Assembly (NCBI GenBank): GCA_036365145.1
Contig: JAEOAD010000040.1
Coordinates: 12,526,501 to 12,590,500, forward strand
Source of the DNA: Orientallactaga sibirica
Taxonomy: Eukaryota; Chordata; Mammalia; Rodentia; Dipodidae
Direction: 5' to 3'
Length of the DNA stretch: 64,000 nucleotides
Each line of letters begins with the position of its first letter. The first letter of the stretch is position 1. The position numbers and the translations under genes are program-made. The notes under the pieces were generated by a model. It made no database searches. It was given only the letters and a program-made list of their open reading frames with translations, and had not been told where the DNA came from. This document shows, piece after piece, positions 21,590-31,959 of this stretch.

Positions 21590-22565
21590 AACAGTGTAGT
21601 TGGCATTGGTTCTTGGAGACGTTTCCAGGATTTTTATCTCTTTTCGATGTTCTGGGCTTATTCCCAGAACCCAGTGGGTTTTGTTGGCGGATGTTTTATC
21701 AGAGGGACAAAGACCTCTAAAGGTCTCCCCCCCCCAAAAAAAAAGGAATGAAATGATAGTTGCTAGAGAAAAGGATGGAACAATGTTATTTTGCTCCAGC
21801 CCCTCCCCACCCCAGTGTCTAATGATCATCTGTTCACTCCGAGTAAATAAATCTCCATCAATGAATAAAGATAATGAGGGCAGCCATTCATAAGCAAGCC
21901 GGCCCATGAATGCTTTTCCCAGGGGATGGTTGGAACCAAAGAGAGAAGGACAAAGCCAGGTGGAAATTAGGATTGATGAGGGTGGGCCACTACAAGAGTC
22001 AGTTCCAGACTGAACAAAGGCTAGCAATGGATGGACTGCGTTTTTGTTGGACAGCAGCTGGTTTGTTCAGTTATGATGACTGTAACTCATTTAAATCACA
22101 TCTCGTCAGAAAACAGTTGAGCTTTTCTGACCCCCCGCCCATCCCCCATCTCCAGGGCTCAATTTGTTAAGCATTTGCAAATTCGCAAATGTGGCTGAAG
22201 CTATTTTGGTAATGACCCATCAGTATGCTTGCACGTCAAAGATGTGGGTGGTGGCTCTTTTGAATGGGGCCAGCTCAACCATTTTTGTCTTAAATGAGTC
22301 CCGATAGAAAGTGAGATTTTTCTCCTCTAGGTTTTAATTAGTCTTTAAAAAATGCTGCTATTTATTCAGCTCCAGTCCCTGGAAATCCTATTTAATCAGT
22401 GCTTACAGCCCTGAAACCCCCACCAAGCGGCCTCATTAATGAAGCTGGTGCCACCCGCTGCTCTCAAACCAGGCCTGGGGTTGACTGAGCACACACACAT
22501 ACATTACAGAAGAAAACGTGCCCACTTTTCACAGCCAGACTTGGGTTGAAGCCGCCAAAGTCACA
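21590..22565. promoter_or_regulatory. Candidate intronic regulatory block of HOPX
   Basis: About 970 bases free of recognisable repeats in a window otherwise hit every few hundred bases. Contains a TTTTAATTAGTC homeodomain-type core at about 22332, CTATTTATTC at about 22359 and CCTATTTAATC at about 22387. This is inference from repeat exclusion only. Conservation has not been tested. Confidence 0.3.
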
Positions 22566-22569
22566 TGAA

Positions 22570-22736
22570 CGCCAGGGGCGTGGTGGCGCACGCCTTTAAT
22601 CCCAGCACTGGGGAGGCAGAGGAAGGAGGACTGTCGTGAGTTCGAAGGCACCCTGAGACTACAGAGTGAATGCCAGGTCAGCCTGAGCTACAATGAGACC
22701 TTACCTTGAAGAAAAAACAAACAAACAAACAAAAGA
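22570..22736 (+). mobile_element. B1 SINE
   Basis: 'gccaggggcgtggtggcgca' with an (AAAC)n tail at 22712-22732. Confidence 0.87.
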
Positions 22737-24045
22737 TTAGTGACCAGCAGGAGTGAGAGAGGACGTGGAGAGCAGACGCCCTCTTCTGTGCTGCCAGCCC
22801 CAGGATGGGGGAGGACGGACGACCACTCTTGATGCCAGGTGAGGCAGTGAGCAGGGAGGGTGAGCTGTGGCTTGAGCACCTCCACATTGGGGTGGGGCCT
22901 TCACCTTCACCGTCTAGGGTCCTCAGCCCCTTTAAGAATGACATCTTGTCACCAAGGACTTGCACCATAGAGGCATTTCTATTGTCCACGCAAAAGACGC
23001 AGCAGCATTCACCTCAAAGGGGATAAAAGTGGAGCCAAAACAGAGTGACCATGGCTGGGGAACAGATCTAGGTTACCCCAAATTCCATTTTCCAACGTAT
23101 GAACAATGTCATGAAGGTGATTTTATAGTTACAGAACAAAAGCAAGTCATAAATCAAGGCACTTTTCAAATACATTGGCTGACCATCAGGGAGGCAGGTC
23201 ACAGTGAAGCAGGGAAATGTCCACCATAGGCCTCAGATGCTGTCTGATGACATTCTTGGCCCTTGGGTGGGTGGAAGCTTGGGTCTGTAAGTACAAACCA
23301 AAAAGGTCACACCTGATCGAACTGACAGTCACCAGGGTGTTAGCTCAGACACAGAGGTGGGCAGTAAATGGCTATCAAGGGGCTAAAGGCAGCCCAGGGT
23401 AATTTGGCTCTGACTTGCAACAAACATTCCATCTCTCTTGTCATCACAGGAGTTGTATCAGCGCGGTCAGCCTTGCTGGAAGTAGGTGCGGTACATGTAG
23501 TGCTTTCTCTGGGAACTTAAGTTCACACTGCCCTGTGGCTCGCACACTTTTTCTTTCTTTCTTTCTTTTTTTTTTTCTGATCTTGGTCTTAATACTCAAC
23601 TCCCTTTCAGCTCCCTTGTTCTCCGCAGAGGCGAGCGCTTCCCCACGACAGCGCAGGGCCGAACCTACTTGTTGAGAAAGAAAATGGATGCTAAACAGAT
23701 AGAGGTTTCCCATTTCCCACCTGCCCACTTTCATCAGCCCAGGTCTGAGGTATTATAACGCTCCCCTTCTTGCTTCCTCTCTGTCCTTCCTTCTCTTTGG
23801 CCCTAGAATAGGCAAGCTTTAGGAAAGCCAGAAGGAATCATTGACACCACCCAAGCCCCTGTCCTTGTTTATGATGAGCTAACCGGCCAACTCTATTCTT
23901 AGGGATTTCTTCCAGTCCTCACAGCCGAGGAGTCGCAGTGGGACTGACTCTGGCAGATCCTTCCTCATTAGATGATCAAAGCCCACGGTGCCATCAGCAC
24001 TCAGCCATAGACCAGAAATCTATCTGCCTGCACCGTCAAAGAGCT
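22737..24045. other. HOPX intron, largely repeat-free
   Basis: About 1.3 kb. Only a small CTTT tract at 23550-23577 is evident. Several open frames of 60-100 codons occur on both strands; none has the splice signals or composition of an exon. Confidence 0.4.
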
Positions 24046-24260
24046 ATTTCTTTTATTCATTCAACTGACACTGGTTAATCTCTTAAATCTTGAGATTTGG
24101 GGTTGGGGGCTAAGATGGAAATGATAAGATGGAAACAGTCTTTCATGGATCTTACATTCTAGAAGAATGTGTAAATTACAAACAAATGAATATACAAACA
24201 AAGTAAGGGCTGATACTAAATGTTCTGGGAAGGTAACAAAACTGAAATAGCTAATAAAGA
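24045..24260 (+). mobile_element. Old LINE fragment, L2/L3-like
   Basis: 'tttattcattcaactgacac', then 'catggatcttacattctagaag' and 'acaaacaaatgaatatac' match the order of a mammal-wide LINE 3' region. Family uncertain. Confidence 0.5.
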
Positions 24261-24313
24261 GAGCCTACATTTGCTAGATATCTAGAAAGACTTCAGTAAG
24301 AAGGGTCTATTTG

Positions 24314-24530
24314 GGCTGGAGGGATGGCTTAGCAGTTAAGGCATTTGCATGCAAAGTCAAAGGACCCAGGTTCGACTCCCCAGGACCCACATAAGCCAGA
24401 TGTATAAGGTGGTGCATGCATCTGGAGTTCGTTTGCAGTGGCTGGAGGCCCTGGCACACCCATTCTCTCTCTCTCTTTGTGTCTGTCTCCCCATCTCTTT
24501 CGCAAATAAATACATTTTAAAAAAACACAA
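24314..24530 (+). mobile_element. DIP-type SINE, short form
   Basis: Head 'tgggctggagggatggctta', tail 'gcaaataaatacattttaaa'. Confidence 0.87.
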
Positions 24531-24655
24531 GATTTTATTTAAGCTGAGACCTAATAATTTGAGAAAAAGGGAGAAGAGAGATCATCACATGAATAATATT
24601 GACCACACTAAGCACAGGAAATGAGCAGAGTTCCTGAGGAAGAAAAGGTTGGTGT

Positions 24656-24858
24656 GGGGCTGGAGAGATGGCTTAGCTGTTAAGGCTCTTGCCTGGGAAT
24701 CCTAAGGACCCAGGTTTGATTCCCCAGTGCCCACATAAGCCAAATGCACAAGGTGGCTCATGCATCTAGAGTTCATTTGCATTGGCTGGAGGCTCTGGTG
24801 TGCCCATATTTTCTCTCTCTCAAATAAATAAATAAAATGCCAAAAAAGAAAAGAAAAG
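24656..24858 (+). mobile_element. DIP-type SINE, short form
   Basis: About 150 bases upstream of the last HOPX coding segment. The target site looks duplicated ('aagaaaaggttggtgtg' at about 24640 and 24849). Confidence 0.85.
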
Positions 24859-25009
24859 GTTGGTGTGTCACACTGAGAAACAACCCTATGCACACATCCC
24901 TTGTCGTCCTTCGTTCCATCTGGGATGACCAACAGAGACTGCCAGAAGTGGAACAGGAAGTTCAGTGTTTCAGTCCATGACAGATCATTTGCCCATTTCT
25001 CTCTTCCAG

Positions 25010-25087
25010 AAATGGTTTAAGCAGCGGCTGGCCCAGTGGCGGCGGTCAGAAGGCCTGCCCTCAGAGTGCAGATCTGTCACAGACTAG
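25010..25087 (+). CDS. HOPX: HOPX, last coding segment (residues 49-73 and stop)
   Basis: Acceptor 'ctctcttccag' directly before AAA TGG TTT. This segment encodes homeodomain helix 3 (KWFKQRLAQWRR) and the conserved tail SEGLPSECRSVTD, then TAG at 25085. In the canonical homeodomain helix (WFQNRRAKWRR) the Asn that contacts adenine is replaced here by Gln (Q53), and the next-but-one Arg by Leu (L55). This agrees with the known loss of DNA binding in HOPX. The frame joins 15641-15784 exactly in phase 0, with no frameshift or premature stop, so the gene appears functional. Confidence 0.97.
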   Translation, partial: KWFKQRLAQWRRSEGLPSECRSVTD

Positions 25088-25790
25088 AGAGATGGTGGGC
25101 ACGGCGCCTTGGCTCCCTGAAGACCACCCGCTCTTCCCCCTCCTCAGCTTAACCAGGCTGTTCTGACTTCGGTGTAGTCTGTACGTCCCGCTGTTTGCTA
25201 TCCTGCTATCTAACATGACGTGTTTTTATATGTATATTCCTAAAGAGAGAATAACCACAGGAAGCTGAGCACAGTTCTGTGTAAACCAAGTGATGCCTTG
25301 GCTGGGAAGGGGGTGTGGCTTGTATTCCCCTTTGAGTTTTAATGAAAGATGGTTTGAAAAAAGCCCCAGTTTGTTTCTGATCATTACCTTCCAGTAATTA
25401 CTCAGTCTTACCATGCATTTGAGAGCAGCCAGGGCTTCTGCTGAAAAGATAATGCGACAGACAGGGAAAAACATTTCTTCAGACTCTGCTTCCCAAAGTC
25501 CTTTCCCTTGTGTTTCATGGAATCCGTTGATGGTTGAGTGAGAACATAGGTGTATTTAAATCATTCAGATTTTATGTGAAACAGTTCCTTGGCCGAAAGC
25601 TGCATTAACTCAGAAGGAACCCTGTGCTAGTCACTAGAAACTCCAACTAGCAGAAAAGCAAAAAAACTATAGACTTGAATTTATCTTATTTAAATACATT
25701 TGTTAAATTTATTTTGCTAAATAAAATGAACTGCTTTTTGTTGCAAAAATGATATTCTAAATAATAAAATGTTTTGTTGAAAACTCACTG
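25088..25790 (+). other. HOPX: HOPX 3' UTR
   Basis: About 700 repeat-free bases from the stop codon to the predicted cleavage site. AU-rich toward its end ('tgttaaatttattttgctaaat'), as in other HOPX transcripts of about 1.1 kb. An earlier AATAAA is at 25720. A GT/T-rich downstream element follows at 25800-25820. Confidence 0.75.
25763..25768 (+). terminator. HOPX: HOPX polyadenylation signal AATAAA
   Basis: Last AATAAA before the repeat block, followed 30-50 bases later by GTGTTTTTAGTGTTTTT. The alternative AATAAA at 25720 could also be used. Confidence 0.75.
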
Positions 25791-25814
25791 GGTTCTCTGG
25801 AGTGTTTTTAGTGT

Positions 25815-25988
25815 TTTTTTGTTTTTTTTTTTTTTTTTTTTTTTTTTTGAGGTAGGGTCTTGCTCTAGCCCTGGCTGACCTGGAATTCACTCTGTAGTCC
25901 CAGGTTGGCCTCGAACCGAATACACAGAGATCCTCCTACCTCAGCCTTCTGAGTGCTGGGATTAAAGGCGTGCACCTGACGTCTGGTG
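25815..25988 (-). mobile_element. B1 SINE
   Basis: Poly-T (about 29 T) tail at 25820, body 'ggtagggtcttgctctagcc' to 'cgtgcacctgacgtctgg'. Confidence 0.85.
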
Positions 25989-26185
25989 AAATTTTTAAAA
26001 AACATTTTATTTATTTACTTGAGAGGGAGGGAGGGAGGGAGGAAAGGAGTACTTGGGCATACCAGGGCCTCTTGCCACTGCAAATGAACTACAGACTGGC
26101 TTTGCGTGGGTACTGGGGAACTGAGCAACAGCCATCAGGTTTTGTAAGCAAGCATCTTGAACCACCAAGCCATCTCTCCAGCCCC
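25989..26185 (-). mobile_element. DIP-type SINE, short form, internally shortened
   Basis: The 'acatgcaccaccttgtgcatct' block is missing between 'ctacagact' and 'ggctttgcg'. (GGGA)n patch at 26022. Confidence 0.82.
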
Positions 26186-26277
26186 TTCTGGATATTTGTG
26201 GCTGAATAAGAAAACCTATCAAAAGCAATCAGAAAATCTCCCAGGAGCTGGCTGAAAGGAGGCTTCATTTTCCAAAC

Positions 26278-26442
26278 ACTACTCAAAGTGTGGTCCAGAG
26301 TCTGCTGGTGCATCATCACCTGCAATAATGCAGAATCTCAGACCCAACACAGACTTCAGACCCTCAGAATCAGAATATGCATTCTTCCCAAGGTCCCCAA
26401 GTGCTTAGTCTACTTAGGAAAGTTTGAGCATCATGGTTTCGA
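26278..26442 (+). mobile_element. MER5-like hAT DNA transposon
   Basis: 'ctcaaagtgtggtccagagtc', 'gcatcatcacctgcaataatgcagaatctcagaccc', 'gaatcagaatatgcattctt' and '..gtttgagcatcatg' follow the MER5A/B layout end to end. Ancient eutherian insertion. Confidence 0.75.
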
Positions 26443-26631
26443 GGGCCTCCACAGCCCTTTGCATCCACTTACTGTGACCATGCGTGAAATGTCTTAGCAG
26501 TCTCTCAGCTGTGTGTCTGATTGCACGGAATGACATGTTTCCATAAGCCAGAAGGTTTGCTTGCTTGATGTTACATAAGGCATCATGGAGTAGCTGATCC
26601 TGGGCCCTTAGAGTAGCTCCCCACTTTGCTA

Positions 26632-26646
26632 CTTTTTTTATTAGAA

Positions 26647-26677
<31 letters not shown>

Positions 26678-26868
26678 ATGGGTGTGCCAACAGCCTCTCA
26701 GCCGCTGTGAATAAACTCCAGACGTGTACGCCCTCTTGTGGGCAAGTGCAGCATTGCGCCCTTGCATCACTTTTTGCGTCTGGCTAAATGTGGGACCTGG
26801 AGAATCCAACAGGCATTGTTAGGCTTGGCAGGTAGGTGCCTTAACCACTAAGCCATCTCTCCAGCCCT
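26632..26868 (-). mobile_element. DIP-type SINE, long form
   Basis: (GA)n at 26646-26678, extra segment 'gtgggcaagtgcagcattgcgcc' at 26738. Confidence 0.85.
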
Positions 26869-26939
26869 GTTTTTTATTTGTGTATCTGGTGTATGTGTGT
26901 GGGTGTGGGTGTGTGTTTGGAGTACTAGGATTTAATATG

Positions 26940-27138
26940 TTGTTATTTATTTATTTGCAAGGAGAGAGAGAGACAGAGATAGAGAATGGGCACACCAGGG
27001 TGTCTAGCAGCTGCAAATGAACTCCAGATGCATGTTGCATTTTGTGTATCTGTCTTTACAAGTGTGCTGGGGAATCAAACCTGGCTCTTTAGGCTTTGCA
27101 GGCAAATCCCTTAAACACTGAACCATTTCTCCAGCCCT
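26940..27138 (-). mobile_element. DIP-type SINE, short form
   Basis: Head complement 'accatttctccagccc'. Confidence 0.85.
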
Positions 27139-27151
27139 ATGTATCTGGGTA

Positions 27152-27304
27152 TTTTTTTTTTCATTTTTTTGAGGTAGGGTCTCGTTTTATAGAGCCCAGG
27201 CTGACCTGGAATTCACTATGCAGTCTCAGGCTGGCTTTGAACTCACAGCGATCCTCCACAGCCTCCTGAGTGCTAAGATTAAAGGTGTGTGCCACCATAC
27301 CAGG
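27152..27304 (-). mobile_element. B1 SINE
   Basis: 'tttttttgaggtagggtctc' to 'gtgtgccaccataccaggcc'. Confidence 0.85.
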
Positions 27305-27317
27305 CCCAGTGTCTGTT

Positions 27318-27412
27318 TGAAGACAGGGTCTCACTATTTCATCCCAGGATGGTCTTAAATTCAACATCTTCCCTCATCTACCTCCCAAGAGCTGGGATTA
27401 CAACTGCACTGT
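27318..27412 (-). mobile_element. Old B1-related fragment
   Basis: 'gaagacagggtctcactatttc...cccaagagctgggattacaac'. Confidence 0.5.
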
Positions 27413-28379
27413 ACCTGAACTCGGTTTAGTACCTAGCTCTTTCCTTCGTGGGTTCTGACACTGAGTCTGCATCTCAAGGAGAAGGGGAAGATCTGCCAGA
27501 GAAAGTGCCTAAACAAAAGGCACATGAACTAAGACTTTTTTCCACTTAAAAAAGAGTTCCTGCCTTGGGGGGGGGGGGAGTTTTCTGGACACTCCCACCT
27601 AGCAACCCCCATCAATATCTCATTGGCTAGAGTGAGTCACATGGCCACCTCTAACTGCAAGGGAGTTTGGGAAGGTGTTTGCAGTGGGGCCTGTGGCTTG
27701 CCTTGAGCAAAAGCAGGGTTCTGTAGGTAAGGAAAAAAAAGGAAATGGGGGGAGATTGGAAAGCCCGGAGTGATGCTGGGGTGTGCTTCTGAACTCTGAC
27801 CTACAATGATGACAACTGACTTTCCTGTTCCTTAAAATAGAGGCCCAAAGTAGAAACACGAAGAATCGTTCTTCAAGGCAGATGTTTACATGAGCCTTTA
27901 AACATCCTTGGCAGACTTCCTCTGCCTCTACCTTACAACATCCCTTCTGTAAACAAGCACAAGGTGAACCACCCTGTGAACAGGATGGCCTGGTGTCTAG
28001 CACAATGCCCTGGAGCACCTGTCAGCGGCCAGGCTGCCTGCTGACTTCTTTCTGGACAAGAGGGTAAAGGAGGGGATGAGCCAGGAATGTGCAGAGAGAG
28101 AGAGAGAGAGAGAGATTGCACACATTTTATTTGACAAAGATCCTGGCTAAACAGGCAATGAAGGAAAGTGCTGTTAAGATGACCAAGCACATCTGAGCCA
28201 TGATTGAAGAAAAATTTGGAGATGAAGGGCTAACCATGGGCAGAGTGCGCCTTACTAGGTAGAAGAATGTCGTTCTGTACCCAAGCATCGAGAGGCCTTG
28301 AACAGCATGTGCTGGGAGGGAACCAGGCTTTGATGTTCTTTCGCATCTGAATTCTTGTCTCCTTGAGTTCACTGTGTGT
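27413..28379. other. Repeat-free intergenic stretch
   Basis: About 970 bases containing only a G9 run at 27570 and a (GA)n at 28094-28113. Minus-strand frames of up to 132 codons occur at 27620-28372, with no recognised homology or splice context. Confidence 0.4.
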
Positions 28380-28599
28380 GTTTTTTTTTTAATATTTTAT
28401 ATTTATTTATTTATTTGACAGAGAAAGAGGGAGAGTGAGAGAGAATGGGCGCGTCCAGAGCTTCCAGCCACTACAAACGAATTCTAGATGCGTGCACCCC
28501 CTTGTGCATCTGGCTAACGTGGGTTCTGGGAATTGAACCCTGGGCCCTTTGGCTTTGCAGGCAAATAAATGCCTTAACTGCTAAGCCATCTCTCCAGCC
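28380..28599 (-). mobile_element. DIP-type SINE, short form
   Basis: Tail 'aatattttatatttatttat', head complement at 28583. Confidence 0.87.
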
Positions 28600-28639
28600 C
28601 TATTTTTTTTTAACCACTCACAGCCATAGCAGTTCCCTT

Positions 28640-29035
28640 CTCATTGCTGGAACAAAACGCCCAACCTTAAACAGCTTATGGAAAGGGTTGATCTTGGCTT
28701 ACAGTTATGAGAAGAAGTTGGGCTGGGCTAATAAGCATCAAGGTCCACCCCCAGGACGCACATCCTGCAGCAAGGCAGAAGAAACTGGTCCCCTTTCACA
28801 GGTCCAAGCAGATTGAGAGAGAGAGAGAAGCAACCAGCACCAGCAAAAGCAGGCACACTCCAGGAACTCCAGAGAAGCTCCAGCACACTGTGTATCTTTA
28901 GACTGGAATTTCAAGTCCACCCCCACATCTTAGGGCTGGACCCTAGTATCCGCCCACAGTGACACCTCCTCCAGATCTAAATTACAAGCTTTACTAAACT
29001 GAATCAGTTGGGGGACGTCCATCCAAACCACCACA
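28640..29035. mobile_element. Interspersed repeat R1, LTR-like, family not recognised
   Basis: Shares a long run of sequence with 50180-50497: 'aaactggtcccctttcacag', '..ccagcaccagca', '..agactggaatt', '..cccacagtgac.cctcctcca', '..ggg..gtccatcc.aacca'. At least three copies in the window. No coding potential. Confidence 0.6.
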
Positions 29036-29212
29036 CCCAGGTGGGAGAATATTGGGGGTCTCCAGCATGTCAGCTGACCCAGAAATGAACCCGTGGTTGG
29101 GGGTTGGTTACTTCACACTGTTTCTCTCTGCCCCTCTCCGTTTCAGCGCTCGGCAGATATCCAGAGCTCCTCCCACTTCATGAGGTTATCCCAGGGCTCA
29201 AGATTCCTCACT

Positions 29213-29405
29213 GGGGCTGGAGAAATGGCTTAGTGGTTAAGGCCTGCAAAGCCAAAGGACCCAGGTTCAATTCCCCAGGACCCGCATAAGACAGATGCGT
29301 GCATGCATCTGGAGTTTGTAGCAGCTAGAGGCCCTGGCGTGCCCATTCCTTCTCTCTCTCTCTCTGCCTCTTTCTCTCTCTTTCTCTCAAATAAATAAAA
29401 ATAAA
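29213..29405 (+). mobile_element. DIP-type SINE, short form
   Basis: Head 'ggggctggagaaatggctta'. 'gcgcttgcctg' is shortened. Confidence 0.85.
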
Positions 29406-29502
29406 ATGTATTTAAAGTCTTATTTGTGTGGACATGATAATGTCCTTCCCAAGGCTCAAGCAGTTTGTACTCAAAAAACAAGCAAACAAACAGGCTTGGA
29501 TT

Positions 29503-29657
29503 CCCAGCATGGTGGCTCATGCCTTTAATCCCAGCCCTTGGGAGGCAGAGGTAGGAGGATTGCTATGAGTTCAAGGCCACCCTGAGACTACATAGTGAAT
29601 TATTCCAGGTCAGCCTGGGCCAGAGCAAGACCCTACCTCAAAAAAAAAAAAAAAAAG
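29503..29657 (+). mobile_element. B1 SINE
   Basis: 'cccagcatggtggctcatgc' to an A17 tail. Confidence 0.85.
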
Positions 29658-29685
29658 ATTCCCCACTATATGACAGACACCTCAC

Positions 29686-29902
29686 TAAGATGGCTTAGTG
29701 GTTAAGTGCTTGCCTGTGAAGCCTAAGGACCCTATTTTGAGGCTCAATTCCCCAGGACCCACATAAGCCAGATGCTCAAGGTGGCGCATGCATCTGGAGT
29801 TCATTTTCAGTGGCTGGAGGCTCTGGCACACCCATTCTCTCTCTATCTGCCTCTTTCACTCTCTGTCTGTGGCTCTCAAATAAATAAATAAACAACAAAA
29901 AC
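29686..29902 (+). mobile_element. DIP-type SINE, head slightly truncated
   Basis: Starts 'aagatggcttagtggttaag'. Carries a B box spread over 'ttgaggctcaattcc'. Confidence 0.85.
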
Positions 29903-29905
29903 CAT

Positions 29906-30070
29906 AATTCTCTGGATATGGTGGTACACTCCTTTCAGCACTCGGGAGGCAGAAGTAGGAGGATCGCTGTGAGTTCAAGGCCACTCTGAGACTACAGAGT
30001 GAATTCCAGGTCATCCTGGGCTAGAGTGAGACCCTACCTTGGAAAACCAAAAAAAATAATAATAATAATT
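29906..30070 (+). mobile_element. B1 SINE
   Basis: 'tctggatatggtggtacact', with the first arm shortened; (AAT)n tail. Confidence 0.82.
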
Positions 30071-30094
30071 CATACCAACTACTTCAAATGTCTT

Positions 30095-30605
30095 CTGGTG
30101 GTTTGAATGTAAAATGTCCCCTATAGCCTCAGATGTTTGTCATTAAGCTTCCTACTTAGTCCCCAGCTGGCAGAGCCTTGGGATGGCAGAGCCTTGCTGG
30201 AGAAAGTGTATTGCCAGGGTGGGCCTTGAGTTGATTAGTCCAGCCCTACTGGTTCACTCAGATGAAACTTCCCCTCAACACTGTAAGCTATGGGCTGGAG
30301 AAACGGCTTAGCGGTTAAGGGCACTTGTTTGCAAAGCTGGACAGCCTGGGTTCAACTCCCCAGTCCCCATGTAAGAGCCAGATGAGCTAAGTGGCGCATG
30401 TGTCTGGAGTTCATTTGCAGTGGCAGGAAGCCCTGGTATGCCCATACTCACTCTCTCTGTCTGCCTCTTTCTCTCTTTCTCAAATAAATAAATAATAAAA
30501 TGTTGGAAAAACAAAACAAAACCTATAAGCCTTCAATAAACCCTTTCCTCCAATAATCTGCTTTTGGTCCCAGCAATGAGAAGCAGTTAGCTAACTGCTA
30601 CATGT
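30095..30605 (+). mobile_element. Solo LTR-like element (T-family) with SINE inside
   Basis: 'tggtggtttgaatgtaaaatgtcccc', '..gtccccagctgg..', '..gtaagc' and, after the SINE, 'ttcaataaaccctttcctcc...agcaatga' follow the same order as the better preserved copies at 54383, 55900 and 62157. AATAAA at about 30535. Probably ERVL-MaLR class. Confidence 0.65.
30293..30522 (+). mobile_element. DIP-type SINE inside LTR
   Basis: Head 'tgggctggagaaacggctta', tail '(aaaac)n'. Splits the LTR between its 'gtaagc' and 'ttcaataaacc' blocks. Confidence 0.85.
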
Positions 30606-30705
30606 GTCTGAGCTAAAACTCAATGGCAAAGTACTAGCAATCATGACAGTAATATATGGAAACTGCATTCTCTTCCCATGATGGAACCATTAAGAATAGC
30701 GACCT

Positions 30706-30907
30706 GAGGGCTGGAGGGATGGCTTAGTGGTTAAGGCATTTGCCTGCAAAGCCAAAGGACCTTGGTTCGATTCCCCAGGACCCATGTAAGCCAGATGCAC
30801 AAGGGGGCACATGCATATGGAGTTCGTTTGCAGTGGCTAGAGGCCCTGGCACACCCATTCTCCCCGCCTCTTTCCCTCTCATAAATAAATAAATAAATAA
30901 TATTAAA
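30706..30907 (+). mobile_element. DIP-type SINE, short form
   Basis: Head 'gggctggagggatggcttag', tail (AAATA)n at 30882. Confidence 0.87.
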
Positions 30908-31487
30908 AATGTACAAAATGAAGTAGTGTCCTGAGCACCCATCAAGCAAGGCTCCAGGACAGCAGCCATGCTTACGTTGTGGAATACTAGAGTCCGACTG
31001 TTCAGAGTGACAAACACTGAGCGCTGCTCTGAGGAATGCACATCCGTCTCCCTGCGGCTTTGCGGAAGAGTTTGCTACTTAAAGCTGGGAAACCAGGAGA
31101 AACGTTGATTTGAATCTCAACTCATTCCCTCATCCAACTACCTAAAGGTAGTGAACTGACTCACGGTTCATATGACTCATCCCTGTAACTCCAGCTGAGC
31201 CATGCAGAAAGATCTTCTTTCTGCTTCTTCCCCATGGAAGCCGCCTCTGCCAATTCATTTTAAGAGGCTTTCCATGTGGGAATCTGGCATGGTCCCTAAG
31301 AATAAGAATCCTGGGTGTGTGTGTGTGGGAGGGTAAATAGGAACTATAACCCAGAAGTACAGAGCATGTTCATCATACAGAATGTATGAAAATGAGAGTT
31401 CATGTATGGATTTATTTGGTCAGAAGGGGAGAGTTGAGACAGACAGTTCTGGTTGTCCCTGGACCCTTTGCCCTGTCTTTTTCTTCC
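30908..31487. other. Unannotated intergenic stretch
   Basis: About 580 bases. A short (GT)n at 31314-31326; nothing else recognised. Confidence 0.4.
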
Positions 31488-31735
31488 TAAATATTTTATT
31501 TTTATTTATTTGAGAGAGAGGAGGGGGGAGAGAGAGAAAGAGGAAGAGAATGAGAGAGAGAGAGAATGGGCACATCAGGGCCTCCAGCTGCTGCAAATGA
31601 ACTCCAGATGCATGTGCCACCTTGTGCATCTGGCTTACGTGGGTACTGGGGAATTGAACCTGGGTACTTTGGCTTTGCAGGCAAGTGCCTTAATCACTAA
31701 GCCATCTCTTCAGCCCAAGCCATCTCTCCAGCCCT
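31488..31735 (-). mobile_element. DIP-type SINE, short form
   Basis: The head end is doubled: 'aagccatctcttcagccc' is followed at once by 'aagccatctctccagccc', a local 18-base duplication. Confidence 0.85.
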
Positions 31736-31737
31736 GT

Positions 31738-31849
31738 CTTTTTTTTTTTTTAATATTCACTTTATTTATATATTTGAAAGAGAGAGAAAGAGGCAAATAA
31801 ATGGCTTCGCAGGTGACCACCTTAACCACTAAGCCATCTCTCCAGCCCT
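31738..31849 (-). mobile_element. DIP-type SINE with large internal deletion
   Basis: The tail and GA block jump at about 31800 to 'atggcttcgcaggtgaccacc' and the head. Confidence 0.8.
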
Positions 31850-31959
31850 GTATTAGATATTTTAAGGCAGCCTCCAAGATGGCTCCAGGGACATCTTCCT
31901 CCTGGTCTTCACACCTGTGTCGATTGTCCTCCCACGCCGTAGCAGCCTAGGTCTCAGTC

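Larger units (their letters stand above)
15785..25009 (+). other. HOPX: HOPX intron between the two coding segments
   Basis: 9,225 bases. Donor GTGAGA at 15785, acceptor 'catttctctcttccag' ending at 25009, so a canonical GT-AG intron in phase 0. It holds about a dozen SINEs, a MIR and an L2-like fragment, microsatellites, and a repeat-free block at 21.6-22.6 kb. Confidence 0.93.

Noticed and set aside
27620..28372. Three overlapping minus-strand frames of 81-132 codons
   Set aside because: They shift phase repeatedly and cross a (GA)n tract; no homology recognised.
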